64,000 nucleotides of DNA from Piromyces finnis (taxonomy: Eukaryota; Neocallimastigomycota; Neocallimastigomycetes; Neocallimastigales; Neocallimastigaceae). The position numbers and the translations under genes are program-made. Location: NCBI GenBank assembly GCA_002104945.1, contig MCFH01000062.1, positions 124,001 to 188,000 on the forward strand. Direction: 5' to 3'. Each line of letters begins with the position of its first letter. Position 1 is the stretch's first letter. The notes beneath the pieces are model-generated. The model was not told where the DNA came from. It saw nothing but the letters and a program-made list of their open reading frames with translations, and made no database searches. This document shows positions 54,623-64,000 of the stretch, piece by piece.

Positions 54623-54633
54623 ATTTTCCAACT
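54623..54633 (+). promoter_or_regulatory. Element I primer-binding site, self-primed type
   Basis: ATTTTCCAACT directly follows the LTR and is the exact reverse complement of 54306-54316, 36 bp after the TATA box. The sequence differs from that of D and F, yet the complementarity is kept. Confidence 0.78.
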
Positions 54634-54761
54634 TTTTAGAATAGTGGATTTACCTTTGTGTGGGAAATAAATAAATAAATAAATAAATAAAAAAAAAAAA
54701 AAAAAAAATTTAAATAGTGAGAATTTAATATTAGAATTAAATTCGGGGATATATATATGTG

Positions 54762-54794
<33 letters not shown>

Positions 54795-54901
54795 GATTTT
54801 AGAATAGAAAGGAATTTGTAGGATTTGGATAATCGAGGATTAAAATTTTGGAAATAAGGAATAATTTAGATTGTATTGTTTGGTGGATAATATATTTTAG
54901 T
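54634..54901 (+). other. Element I leader with two A tracts
   Basis: The 270 bp leader has (AAAT)n followed by about 20 A, and later a second run of about 30 A, before the gag ATG. These A tracts parallel those of the F1 and F2 leaders. Confidence 0.7.
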
Positions 54902-57900
54902 ATGAACGGGGAATATAGGTATATCGACAACTGTAATGGTAATGGAGTAGCTGGAATCAGTGACGACGATTCTGAGGCTAGCTCCATGGAAATAGAACAT
55001 GAGGATGGCGAAATCGTCAACGCCAGGGATAACCTCATACCAAGACCACCGAAGTTTTATGGAAAAAGGAATGAGTTAGCAAGTTTCTTTGCTAAACTCG
55101 AAAAATATTTCAAGTATAATCTAAGACAGAATGCTACCGAAGCTTACAAGATTGATGTACTTAGTTGCTATTTAGAAGGACCCGCCGCCGAATGGTATGC
55201 CGACTTGGAGAAAGAAGAAAGCCCTTTAATAAAATCTTATGAAGACCTTAAAGCCGCAATGCAAGCAAGGTACCGAACGTGCACGAGTTCTGATGTGGCT
55301 AATAGAAGATTAACGAAGCTCAACTACAAACAATTCAAAAGTGTGATGGATTACTGCGACTGTTTCGAAAAAACTTCTAGGGACTCGTCTTTTGACGATG
55401 AAGCCAAGATACATTTCTTTGTAGAAGGATTGCCGCCGTCTGTTCAGGAGAAGACAAAACTAGTATATCCTAAGATAAGAAAGCTGTATGATCTAATCAA
55501 TACTGTAGCTGCCAATATTGAAGAAGACTGGAGAATCTACGGAAAGGACCCAATGAATATAGATGGAGAAAGAGGAAGAAGATATAACCGGAATCTAGGA
55601 AAGCGACTCTACCAAGGGAATTATGGGATGAAATTCAACAACTACCGAGACTTTCATCACGAGGAAAAAGTACAAAAGACCAAGAAATGCTTCATTTGTA
55701 AATCAACAGGACATTTGAAGAAGGATTGCCCAATGCTCAAAGATAAATTGGCAAACCGCCCAAAAGCATTCATGATCAAGGAAAACAGAAAACAGCACTT
55801 ATTGAATGTTTTCGATGTTGTACTTCATGTCAATCGAGGAATCTCACTAAATGCGTTAGTTGACTCAGGATCCGACTTGGAATTCATGGATTGGAAAACG
55901 GTCAATAAATATAGAATACCAATCCAAAGGATGATGAAAGACAAGTTTGTGGAAGGACTGAGAGGAAATGGATTACTGAAGTATGAAACGATCCCGTTGA
56001 TCATGTCTATCGGCAATCACAAGGAGTCTATTCAATTTTATATTACGACTCTACCTTCAGACGTATCACTTATTTTAGGAAACAAATGGCTAAGAAAACA
56101 TGATCCGATTATCAGTTTCAAGAATCAAAAATTAGAGTTTAAGTCTGAATTTTGTAAGACGAATTGTTGCGCTACTGATGAAGAAATAAATGAAAGAATT
56201 GAACAAAATAAATTAAAAGAAGAGGAAGATAAAAGAAAGAGATTAGAGTTAGCTGAAGAAATTATTAATAATTATAAGAATAGTTTAGTTATTAGAGATA
56301 GTAAACTTAAAAATAAAGAAAATGTATTAGTAATAGAAAAGAAAAAGAAAAAGTCATGTATAAATAAAAAATGTAAAACATCAAAATTAAATAAAATTCT
56401 TCATCAAAAATACTTAGTATGTTGTGCGATTACAAGTGATAATGATGGTACACCTGAAGTCCCAAATGAATACAAAGAATTTAAAAATGTATTTGATGAA
56501 ATTGAGTGTAATGAGTTACCTCCTCATCGAATATATGACTGTAAGATTAAATTAAAGGATGATAATGAATTATTTTATGGACCATTATATCCTCTAACCG
56601 AGGAAGAGAGGGAAACGTTAAAGGAATATTTAAAAGAAAATCTAGAAAAAGGATTCATAAGACCCTCAACTTCACCTGCTGGAGCACCTGTACTGTTCGT
56701 TAGGAAAAAGGATGGAACTTTAAGATTGTGTGTTGACTACCGAAGACTCAATGAAAACACAATTAGGGATTCATATCCGTTACCTCTTATATCCGAATTA
56801 TTCGATAGGTTAAGAGAAGCTAAAATTTTTACTAAACTTGATCTCAAGTCTGCTTATAATCTAGTCCGAATAAATAAAGGCGATGAATATAAAACTGCAT
56901 TTAGGACAAGATTCGGTCACTTTGAATATCTTGTCATGCCGTTCGGATTAAAAAACGCTCCTGCAACCTTCCAACATTTTATCAATGATGTCCTCGGGGA
57001 ATATTTGGATGAATTCGCGTTTTCTTATATTGATGATATTCTTATCTATTCAAAAGACTTAGAAGAACACCGAACTCACGTAAAGAAAGTCCTTAAAAAA
57101 TTACAAGAAAATGGGTTATATGTAAAATTAAGCAAATGCGAATTTGAAACGAATAAAACGTCATTTTTAGGTCACATAATTTCGGACAAGGGCATCTCCA
57201 TGGATCCAAAGAAGGTAGAAGCAATTATGAATTGGCCAATTCCAAAGACTGTAAAGGAAGTTCAATCATTTTTGGGTTTATGCAATTACTATAGAAGATT
57301 CATTCCGAACTTTGCAGAAATAGCGAAACCTTTGCACAATCTAACAAAGAAAAATGTAGTTTTTGACTGGACTATAATTTGTAATAATGCTTTTGAGAAG
57401 TTAAAGCAGTGCTTCACTGAAGAACCAATTTTAGTACATGCCGATCCAGAATTACCTTATATAGTGGAAACTGATGCTAGTGATTTTGCAATTGGTGCAG
57501 TATTATCTCAAAGAATAAACAATAAGGAACTACATCCAATTTGTTATTTTTCAAGAGGACTTACTAAGTCAGAAAAGAACTATCCGATCTACGATAAAGA
57601 ATTATTAGCGGTTATATGTGCACTTAAAGAATGGAGACATTATTTGGAAGGAGCTAAGCATCAATTCACTGTGTTTACAGATCACAAGAATCTTACCTTT
57701 CCAAGAAAGCCTGAATTATTATCTCAAAGACAAATTCGATGGAATTTGTTCTTAACTCGTTACGACTTCAAACTCCAATACAGACCAGGAAAAGAGGGAG
57801 GAAAACCGGACTCATTTTCAAGAAGACCTGACTTTCAAAAAGAGGAAATTAAAGATGAAGAAACATTTTCTTGCTTAACTATAAAAGAAATTAAGGAAAA

Positions 57901-59386
57901 CTTATGTTGTATTGCAATCCAAGGAAATCTTAAAGAAGAATTAATCAAAGAAGTTAAAGAAGATACGGAAATACAAGAATTAACAAAAATTCTACAAGGG
58001 AATTCTATTGCAAGCAGAAAGTATAAAAAGCTTATGAAGAACTTTAAATTAAATGAAGAAGGTATTCTTTTGTATAAAGGATTAATTTTCGTACCAACTA
58101 AAATGAGAGAAAACATAATTTCAATTCATCATGATAATCCAGTTCATGGCCATTTTGGTATTATCAAAACCAAAGAATTAATAACAAGAAATTTCATTTG
58201 GTTAAACATGACTCAAGATATAGTAAAGTATATAGCTTCTTGCAAGACTTGTGGTGCAGCTAAAGACAATCGCCATAAACCTTATGGATTATTGCAACCT
58301 TTACCTACTCCTAGTAGACCTTGGTCCTCGGTATCGATGGATTTCATAACTGATTTACCAAGATCTCATCAGAAAACGGTTATAATGGTTGTGGTTGACA
58401 GACTAACAAAAATGGCTCACTTTATTCCATTCAGAATGATTCCAACTGCTCAAATTGCAGCAGATGTCTTCTTTAGAGAAATTTTCCGATTACATGGATT
58501 GCCAGACGAAATTATATCTGATAGAGGAACGCAATTCACTTCTGAATTTTGGCAACGTTTATGTTGCCTATTAAATATCAAACATAATGTTTCAAGTGCT
58601 CACCATCCACAATCTGATGGTCAAACTGAACGAGTTAATAGCATTCTAGAACAATTCTTAAGATGTTATATCAATAAAAGAAAAGATAACTGGATGAATC
58701 TCTTACCTTATGCGGAATTTGCATACAATAATACACTACAACAATCGATTAACCAAACACCTTTCTTTGCTAACTATGGTCAAAATCCAAGATTTGATTT
58801 AGAAATTCCAGCTGATAGTGGTAATAGAAGTGCTAACCGTCACGCCTCTCAAATGCAAAACAACATTAAATTTTTAAAGAAAAATTTAGAAAAAGCTAAA
58901 CAAAGATACAAGAAATATGCTGATTGTATAAGACTTATTGGTCCGAAATTGAGAATTGGTGATTTAGTTTGGTTAAAGCGTCCTGATTTACTTCCTAAAG
59001 GACCTCCTAAATTAACTGATAAAAAACTTGGACCTTTTGAAATCATCGAAAAGACTGGACCAGTTTCTTATAAGTTAAGATTACCTGAGTCTTTTAGATG
59101 TCATCCTGTTTTCCATATCTCGAATTTAGAACCTTTTGTAGTGAGAGAAAATAGTGATAATTTGCAACATTCTATCAAGATACCTAATATCGCTACTGAT
59201 TCATCTGTAGAAAGAATTCCATTGAAAATAGTTAGTGAAAAAATTGTCAATGGAATCAAGTATTATTTCATGGTTTGGAAAGATCATCTTCCTTCAGAAA
59301 GTTCTTGGCTTAGAGAAGATGAAATTGAGGACCCTCAAATGATTCAAGAATTTCTTAAACACAAGTCGCTCAGGGGCTCGACTTAA
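54902..59386 (+). CDS. Element I Gag-Pol polyprotein, single frame, intact
   Basis: ATG at 54902 is the first Met and gives 1494 aa. The frame is open upstream to a TTG at 54848, but no ATG is there. Order with approximate residues: acidic N-terminus; Gag 40-240 (FYGKRNELASFF, LEGPAAEWYADL); CCHC CFICKSTGHLKKDC near 262; protease DSGSDLEFMD near 319; Lys/Glu-rich spacer 420-520; RT with GFIRPSTSPAGAPVLFV near 583 and YIDD near 709; RNase H near 853 (YIVETDASDFAIG); integrase finger near 1075; DDE core DFITDLP near 1145, SDRGTQFTS near 1206 and Glu in NSILEQFLRC near 1247; GPF module near 1376; and chromodomain about 1434-1490 (YFMVWKDHL, SSWLREDEI). The finger region has NFIWLNM where relatives have NFWWPK, a possible change. 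Structure and enzymes are as expected for an autonomous chromovirus. Confidence 0.95.
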   Translation: MNGEYRYIDNCNGNGVAGISDDDSEASSMEIEHEDGEIVNARDNLIPRPPKFYGKRNELASFFAKLEKYFKYNLRQNATEAYKIDVLSCYLEGPAAEWYADLEKEESPLIKSYEDLKAAMQARYRTCTSSDVANRRLTKLNYKQFKSVMDYCDCFEKTSRDSSFDDEAKIHFFVEGLPPSVQEKTKLVYPKIRKLYDLINTVAANIEEDWRIYGKDPMNIDGERGRRYNRNLGKRLYQGNYGMKFNNYRDFHHEEKVQKTKKCFICKSTGHLKKDCPMLKDKLANRPKAFMIKENRKQHLLNVFDVVLHVNRGISLNALVDSGSDLEFMDWKTVNKYRIPIQRMMKDKFVEGLRGNGLLKYETIPLIMSIGNHKESIQFYITTLPSDVSLILGNKWLRKHDPIISFKNQKLEFKSEFCKTNCCATDEEINERIEQNKLKEEEDKRKRLELAEEIINNYKNSLVIRDSKLKNKENVLVIEKKKKKSCINKKCKTSKLNKILHQKYLVCCAITSDNDGTPEVPNEYKEFKNVFDEIECNELPPHRIYDCKIKLKDDNELFYGPLYPLTEEERETLKEYLKENLEKGFIRPSTSPAGAPVLFVRKKDGTLRLCVDYRRLNENTIRDSYPLPLISELFDRLREAKIFTKLDLKSAYNLVRINKGDEYKTAFRTRFGHFEYLVMPFGLKNAPATFQHFINDVLGEYLDEFAFSYIDDILIYSKDLEEHRTHVKKVLKKLQENGLYVKLSKCEFETNKTSFLGHIISDKGISMDPKKVEAIMNWPIPKTVKEVQSFLGLCNYYRRFIPNFAEIAKPLHNLTKKNVVFDWTIICNNAFEKLKQCFTEEPILVHADPELPYIVETDASDFAIGAVLSQRINNKELHPICYFSRGLTKSEKNYPIYDKELLAVICALKEWRHYLEGAKHQFTVFTDHKNLTFPRKPELLSQRQIRWNLFLTRYDFKLQYRPGKEGGKPDSFSRRPDFQKEEIKDEETFSCLTIKEIKENLCCIAIQGNLKEELIKEVKEDTEIQELTKILQGNSIASRKYKKLMKNFKLNEEGILLYKGLIFVPTKMRENIISIHHDNPVHGHFGIIKTKELITRNFIWLNMTQDIVKYIASCKTCGAAKDNRHKPYGLLQPLPTPSRPWSSVSMDFITDLPRSHQKTVIMVVVDRLTKMAHFIPFRMIPTAQIAADVFFREIFRLHGLPDEIISDRGTQFTSEFWQRLCCLLNIKHNVSSAHHPQSDGQTERVNSILEQFLRCYINKRKDNWMNLLPYAEFAYNNTLQQSINQTPFFANYGQNPRFDLEIPADSGNRSANRHASQMQNNIKFLKKNLEKAKQRYKKYADCIRLIGPKLRIGDLVWLKRPDLLPKGPPKLTDKKLGPFEIIEKTGPVSYKLRLPESFRCHPVFHISNLEPFVVRENSDNLQHSIKIPNIATDSSVERIPLKIVSEKIVNGIKYYFMVWKDHLPSESSWLREDEIEDPQMIQEFLKHKSLRGST

Positions 59387-59397
59387 GAAGAGGGGAA

Positions 59398-60227
59398 TGT
59401 AAAATATTGTATTAGTTAAATGTATTAGTTAAATAATGTATTTAATACGTATGTAGAACAATGTATAATGTATTGAATTAATGTACCGTAAATTTTACAA
59501 AAATTTACATCACAATACATTAACATAAATTTATGTAAATTTAATTTTATGATAAGATAAAGTTTTGATGATAAAATAAAATTTTAAAATTAAATAATTT
59601 TTAACCAATAAATATTTGAGATAAGAAAAAATTTTTTTTATAAACTAAGCCTCAAAATTAGAAATAAATAAATTAAATATATGTTTGAAATATAATCAAC
59701 CATATAGTAAATAAATCAAAACTTTATTTTAAGTTTAGAAAATTCTTTAGTAAATAAATTGAATTTAAATAGTTTAATACAAATAATTTCTTTTAATAAA
59801 TGTATAAATGTAAACAATGTAAAATTATAATATTAAAACATGTATATTAGAATTTATTCAATTTATTTAAAAAGTATAAATAAAGAAAATTTCTCAACTA
59901 TTGAAACGATAGTTGGAAAATAGTAATTAATACAATTGTATCATTAGTATTAATAATATTAGATTATTAATAAAGCTTATAATAAAACATTTTTTATTTA
60001 ATTGAAAACTGATTACCTAGCGAAGGCTCTGGTTAAATAACCTTCGTGGTAAAGTAATCAGCAGTTGTCATAGTTTAGAAGATAAAGTTATTATTTAAAT
60101 AAATAAAAAAGTATTAAAAAATAAATTGGAATTTTTTCTTTCTTTTGTTTTGTATTGTTGTTTTGTTAGCACAGACCTAAATCCAATAATTTAATTTAAA
60201 GGTTAGATTTAAATTAAATATTTTACA
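59398..60227 (+). repeat. Element I 3' LTR
   Basis: 830 bp, matching the 5' LTR throughout as read. It follows GAAGAGGGGAA and is followed by TAATT and then the end of LTR H. Confidence 0.95.
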
Positions 60228-60238
60228 TAATTACTACA
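60228..60238 (+). mobile_element. Solo LTR H, terminal bases after element I
   Basis: TAATTACTACA: the first five bases are the target duplication of element I, the last six complete LTR H. The AACGA that follows matches 52815-52819. Confidence 0.85.
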
Positions 60239-60249
60239 AACGAATCATA

Positions 60250-60407
60250 GAAATAAAGAAATTGTCTTAGTGGTTAGTAACTAAGACTTTGGTCCGAATG
60301 TCTTGAGTTCGAGACTTCTAAATTACTTTTTTTTTATTTTTATTTTAATTTTTTTATTTTGATTTTTTATCAACTCGAAATTCTTTGATTGGTTAAGAAA
60401 TTTAAGT
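60250..60407 (+). mobile_element. tRNA-derived SINE copy S3 (plus strand)
   Basis: Head AGAAATAAAGAAATTGTCTT, A-box-like TTAGTGGTTAGTAA, anticodon arm AAGACTTTGGTCC, B box AGTTCGAGACTT, T-rich body, tail GATTGGTTAAGAAATT. About the same length as S1/S2 and clearly the same family, but diverged, so the family spread over some time. Confidence 0.75.
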
Positions 60408-60664
60408 TGTAAAAAATCTTTTAGATTAATTTTAAAAATTTTTATATAAATACGAGTGGATTTTTCTAAATTTAAAAAAAATTGAGTTTTTATTAATTAA
60501 TAAATTATTGTTAAACACTAACCTATTAAGTTAAAATTTGTGTGTTTTTAATAATAATTTTAAATATTAATAATTAACAGTAAGATAAAAGTGTTTTATA
60601 TTTACTAAGTTATTTTAGTAAATTGTTATAAATTTTTTTATTGTTAAGAACACATTTCTTTACA
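60408..60664 (+). mobile_element. Probable 5' LTR of element E
   Basis: The end is set by TTTACA followed by a self-primer site; the start (TGTAAAAAATC at 60408) is a guess because no second LTR is present. TATAAATA is at 60445-60452 and the predicted mRNA start GAGTTTTTAT at 60484-60493. If right, this is a short LTR of about 257 bp. Confidence 0.5.
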
Positions 60665-60674
60665 ATAAAAACTC
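60665..60674 (+). promoter_or_regulatory. Element E primer-binding site, self-primed type
   Basis: ATAAAAACTC after the presumed LTR end is the reverse complement of 60484-60493. The eleventh base pair is a mismatch. It lies 39 bp downstream of the TATA box in LTR terms, as in the other families. Confidence 0.6.
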
Positions 60675-61932
60675 CTTTATAATAATAGACTTAATACCTT
60701 AGTGTTAAAGAATTAGTTATAGATAAAACTTATGTTTTATTATTGAAGCTTTTCTTTTAAAACATATTAAAAAAAAATATATATATAATTAAAATATAAA
60801 ATAATAAAATAGTTAAAATTTATTATAAAAAAAAAAAACAGAGTATAGCTAGTAACAACACTTGAGTTGTGGAGGAGGCGCTCAAAGTTATTTTATAAAA
60901 ATAAAAACTATAATTATTTTATAAATTTTAAATTATTTTTTATTTTTTTTGGAACGAAGTTTTTAATAAAACACTTTATTTTTCAAGTTTTCTTGAAAAT
61001 TAGATTTATTTAATAATATTTTAAAAATATTATATAATAAACTAATATTGACTTCCTACGCGTCAAAAGTTAGACTTTGATACCATAATACTTTTGCGTT
61101 TAGGTATAGTTGAAACACGGGGAAACTAATTTGTTCAATTCTTTCATACTAACAAGAGTTAGCTATTATAAAGAATTAAACAATATTACTTCCTATTATC
61201 GAAAGATATTAACATTCGACTTTACCTACTTTATCGTAAAAGAGCTAAAGGAACTCTTAGATATTAGTTTATAACAAATTGTATATTTGGTGGTCTAACA
61301 CTATATAATTTGGCATATATTTTTAAATTATTTTAGTTAATAAATATAATTGAAGAAAACTTTTTTTAATAAAACATCTTTCTCTTTTTCTTTTACTTTT
61401 AATTCGTTCCATTAAAAAAAAAAAAAAAAAAATATTTTTTATTGGAGGCTTTGTTTAATTTAATATTGATAATTGAAATATTCTTTTCTTATCAATTTTG
61501 AGTTAAACAAATTATATTTCAGCAATAGACAGGCCTTATTGATTTATCAACAGGGGCATATTAGGGGTAATAGTAAGAACCTGAAGCGCGTGACGGAACT
61601 TAGATCGCGTGAATAGGGCGACGGAAACATCTATTATCGGACGAAAGACCCTTAATCAATAGTCTATTAAATATAATTTGGTCGGTAACTCAATTTGATA
61701 ATAACAATATTAAATTTTCTTTCTTTAATTTTCTTAAAAATATTATTTTCTTTGTATTCTAATTATAACTTAAATCAATTCAAAATTCATAATTCCAAGA
61801 CATTTTTTTTAAAAAAAAAAAAAAAAAAACAAGTATAATCTCAAGTTTAAGTGGTAGTCTAAGCTTCCTAAATCAATTAACAATAATCAAAAGTCAAAGT
61901 CAAATAATCTAAGCTTCTAATAATAAGTCAAA
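60675..61932 (+). other. Long leader of element E
   Basis: About 1.26 kb with no convincing frame before gag. It holds a GC-richer block at 61560-61660 (GAAGCGCGTGACGG, ATCGCGTGAATAGGGCGACG) that stands out and may be a structured RNA, a short hairpin around 60861-60890 (CTTGAG with CTCAAAG), and A runs at 61411 and 61810. Confidence 0.45.
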
Positions 61933-62940
61933 ATGGATGAAATTAATCAAAACATCTTTGACAATGCTGCTCTGAAGGATGGATTTGCTGGGGATAAAAG
62001 ATTTCTAAAAGGATTCCTGGCCAAGATAGAATTAGTATTTCTTCTTTACCCTGAGAGATACCAAAATGATGAAACGAAAATTTTATACATTATCTCTCGC
62101 TTGTATGGAAATGCCTTGAATTGGGCAGCTACCTTAATCGAAAATCATGATCAATGCCTCCTAAACTACGATGCTTTTGTCAGTAGATTAAAAACCTTCT
62201 ATGGGAACAATGATGAAGTTTTCTTTGCTAACCAAATGCTTAAGAGGGTTAGACAGAAGAATATCGGCCGTGCCAACGATTACATCATGGAATTTAATAA
62301 ATATGCAGATGTTTCCTCTTGGAATGAAGAAGCCAAGATGGATGCTTTTTTGGCAGGTTTGGTCGACCAAGTTGCTTCACGTATTATTGAGATGTTTCCC
62401 GGACCAAAGAATCTTTCTTCTATGCAAACTATTGCTTCTAGGATTGATTCAAGACTCGCCGTTAACAAAAAATTCTTTGGTCATAGCAATTCTGAAAACT
62501 ATAAATCTAGAAGAAATAATAATTTCCCGAAGAAAAGCAATAATAATTCTAATAAAAATAAGTTTCATGGACCTTTAAGCAAAGCTGAAAAGGACAGAAG
62601 AAGAAAAAATAATTTATGTATGTACTGTGGCTCTTCCGATCATTCACTTGATAATTGTCCTTTAAAGCAAAAGAAGGATAAATCTTCGAATACTTCCTTT
62701 ATGTCCATTCCAACTAAACCAATTCGTCCAAGTCAAAGAACTATTGAAAATTCAGACTTTGTTGCAAACTTCAAAATTTCCTTTGAAAATTCCGTCCAAA
62801 TTCTTATTGATTCAGGTTCAAAACTTAATCTAATTGATCGTGCTTATTGTGAAGAGAACTCCATTCCTTATTACGATCATTGTGATCTTCCAAAAATTAT
62901 TGGCATTGGTGGTAATCAGGCAATTTTCGGTATAACTCCA
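61933..62940 (+). pseudogene. Element E Gag and start of protease, truncated
   Basis: ATG at 61933 starts a clean frame. Gag capsid region 1-190 (GFLAKIELVFLLYPERY, GNALNWAATLIENHD) resembles that of element D. An Asn/Ser/Lys-rich basic linker follows, then CCHC CMYCGSSDHSLDNC near 229 and protease LIDSGSKLNLID near 293. At 62941 an inverted family C LTR fragment cuts the gene; the frame reads on six codons into it and stops at 62962-62964. RT, RNase H and integrase are absent. Because the coding part is undamaged up to the break, the truncation looks recent. Confidence 0.85.
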
Positions 62941-63058
62941 TGTAAAGTCGACACAAAAGAATAGATTAGGATATCTATTCTATTACAATAACACTAAAGA
63001 TTTATATAAAATTGTTTTGTTAAAAAAATATCTTTTATTATAATAGAAATTATAATAA
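62941..63058 (-). mobile_element. LTR fragment C'' (family C, 3' end, minus strand)
   Basis: The minus strand of this block matches the last ~118 bp of the C LTR up to its CA end (TGTAAAGTCGACAC on the plus strand). It is cut at 63058 by the plus-strand C LTR, so one C-family LTR was inserted into another in opposite orientation. Confidence 0.8.
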
Positions 63059-63666
63059 TGTAAAGACATCAAACGCCTCTGTTTGATATCTTTAATGTAA
63101 CTTAAGCCACAAGTATTATTGTTTAAGTTACACAAATTATATTCAGAAAAAGAAAATGAGACATAATTTATTTATTAATAATTAAAGTTTAAAACAAAAT
63201 AAATTATTAATTTATTTTTAATGTTTAACAAGTAAATTAATATTCTCAATTTAAATCCCTAGTTTTAGTATTGTTTTTTTTATAGAAATAGATAAATAAT
63301 AAATGATTAATATATCAATAATACATGGGCACATATTCAAATTAAATGGTACTTAATTTGAATTGCCAATTGTATTTTACTAAAAATAGTTATAGTTTAA
63401 ATATTTATTAATAATTAAGATTTTAGTGTAGATTTTAAATAATAATATATAAGAAATAAATAGCTATAATATAATATAAATGTATTTAGGAAAAATATAA
63501 ATAGAAGATATTTTTCATCATTTTATCGATGTAATTGTTATTATTAAAATTCTATTATAATAAAAGATATTTTATAAAACAATTTTTTTATTTTATTTTT
63601 CAAATTTTTGTGTTATTGTAATAGGTTAGATATCCTAATCTATTCGGTTTAGTGTCTGACTTTACA
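63059..63666 (+). mobile_element. 5' LTR of a second family C element
   Basis: 608 bp, TG...CA, an uninterrupted copy of the LTR broken at 4301/11115. The terminal hairpin has one mismatch here (AAAGACATC versus GATATCTTT). TATAAATA is at 63496-63503 and self-primer GTAATTGTTAT at 63531-63541. The element continues past the window end. Confidence 0.9.
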
Positions 63667-63677
63667 ATAACAATTAC
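63667..63677 (+). promoter_or_regulatory. Family C primer-binding site, self-primed type
   Basis: ATAACAATTAC, exact reverse complement of 63531-63541, 35 bp after the TATA box. Same sequence as in D, fitting the close relation of C and D. Confidence 0.75.
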
Positions 63678-64000
63678 CTAAACAGATCGTTACGAATACG
63701 TTAGGGTATCAAGAAGAAATAGAAGAACTTTTGGGAAGATTCTACTAGGACAAATAGAAGAATTCTACTAGAAGAAATATAAGAACTTTTTGGAAAACTC
63801 TACTTGAAGAAATAGAAGAAATTTTTGAATATTTTGCTAAGGCTACCTAAGGAAGATTATCAAGAACTTTGGGATATTCTACCGGACTACAAGAATACTT
63901 TAATCAATCGGAACGCTTCACCGAATAATTCATATTTGAAAAGGACTATTACTACGGCTGAAGTTTGGAATTAACATTAGTTAATAACTTGTTCGACACT
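63678..64000 (+). repeat. Family C leader with an imperfect ~35 bp tandem repeat
   Basis: 63701-63830 holds about four units of GAAGAAATAGAAGAACTTTT followed by GGGAAGATTCTACTAG, with varying length. No gag start is reached before the window ends. Confidence 0.7.

Larger units (their letters stand above)
53793..60227 (+). mobile_element. Element I: complete Ty3 chromodomain retrotransposon, 6.4 kb
   Basis: LTRs 53793-54622 and 59398-60227, both 830 bp with no difference seen on reading. TAATT flanks it on both sides (53788-53792 and 60228-60232). It lies within solo LTR H. It has a purine tract GAAGAGGGGAA and an open gag-pol. It is probably the youngest insertion in the window. Confidence 0.95.

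Overview
The window is a very AT-rich eukaryotic segment made mostly of retrotransposons stacked inside one another, plus a short host-gene area in the middle. The best guess for the organism is an anaerobic gut fungus (Neocallimastigomycota). The reasons are the extreme AT bias with long A/T homopolymers, ankyrin-type proteins of the style seen in those fungi, remains of an AAA-ATPase-like/PD-(D/E)XK nuclease gene, and many Ty3 chromodomain elements with a single gag-pol frame. This is inference; no ribosomal or other diagnostic marker is present.

Layout. 1-11449: tail of a Ty3 element of LTR family A, a duplicated tRNA-derived SINE separated by a solo A LTR, the 3' half of a Ty3 element (family C), and an intact young Ty3 element (family D, 4302-11114) inserted in the C 3' LTR. 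11450-34270: host-like DNA with few genes: a 1.33 kb segment present twice, a decayed minus-strand gene, a dead LINE, one intact ankyrin gene (21172-22824), relics of an AAA-ATPase/nuclease gene and of a second ankyrin gene, and a (TTA)n tract. 34270-50007: a Ty1/copia element on the minus strand, dead and split by insertions: two intact Ty3 elements lying tail to tail 5 bp apart (F1 36522-42738 plus; F2 42744-48892 minus) and a solo G LTR. 50008-64000: stacked LTRs (C', G, A, G, H), intact element I (53793-60227) inside solo LTR H, another SINE, a truncated element E, and the 5' end of a second C element running off the window.

Four Ty3 elements (D, F1, F2, I) have full-length open frames and LTR pairs that are identical or nearly so, so all look recently active. 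In each element whose 5' LTR junction is visible (C, D, E, F1, F2, I), the bases just after the LTR are complementary to a stretch inside the LTR that lies 34-39 bp downstream of a TATAAATA box. This is the layout expected for Tf1/sushi-type self-primed reverse transcription, where the 5' end of the mRNA, not a tRNA, is the primer. The pairing sequence differs between families but the complementarity is kept. It is the strongest and most testable signal in the window.
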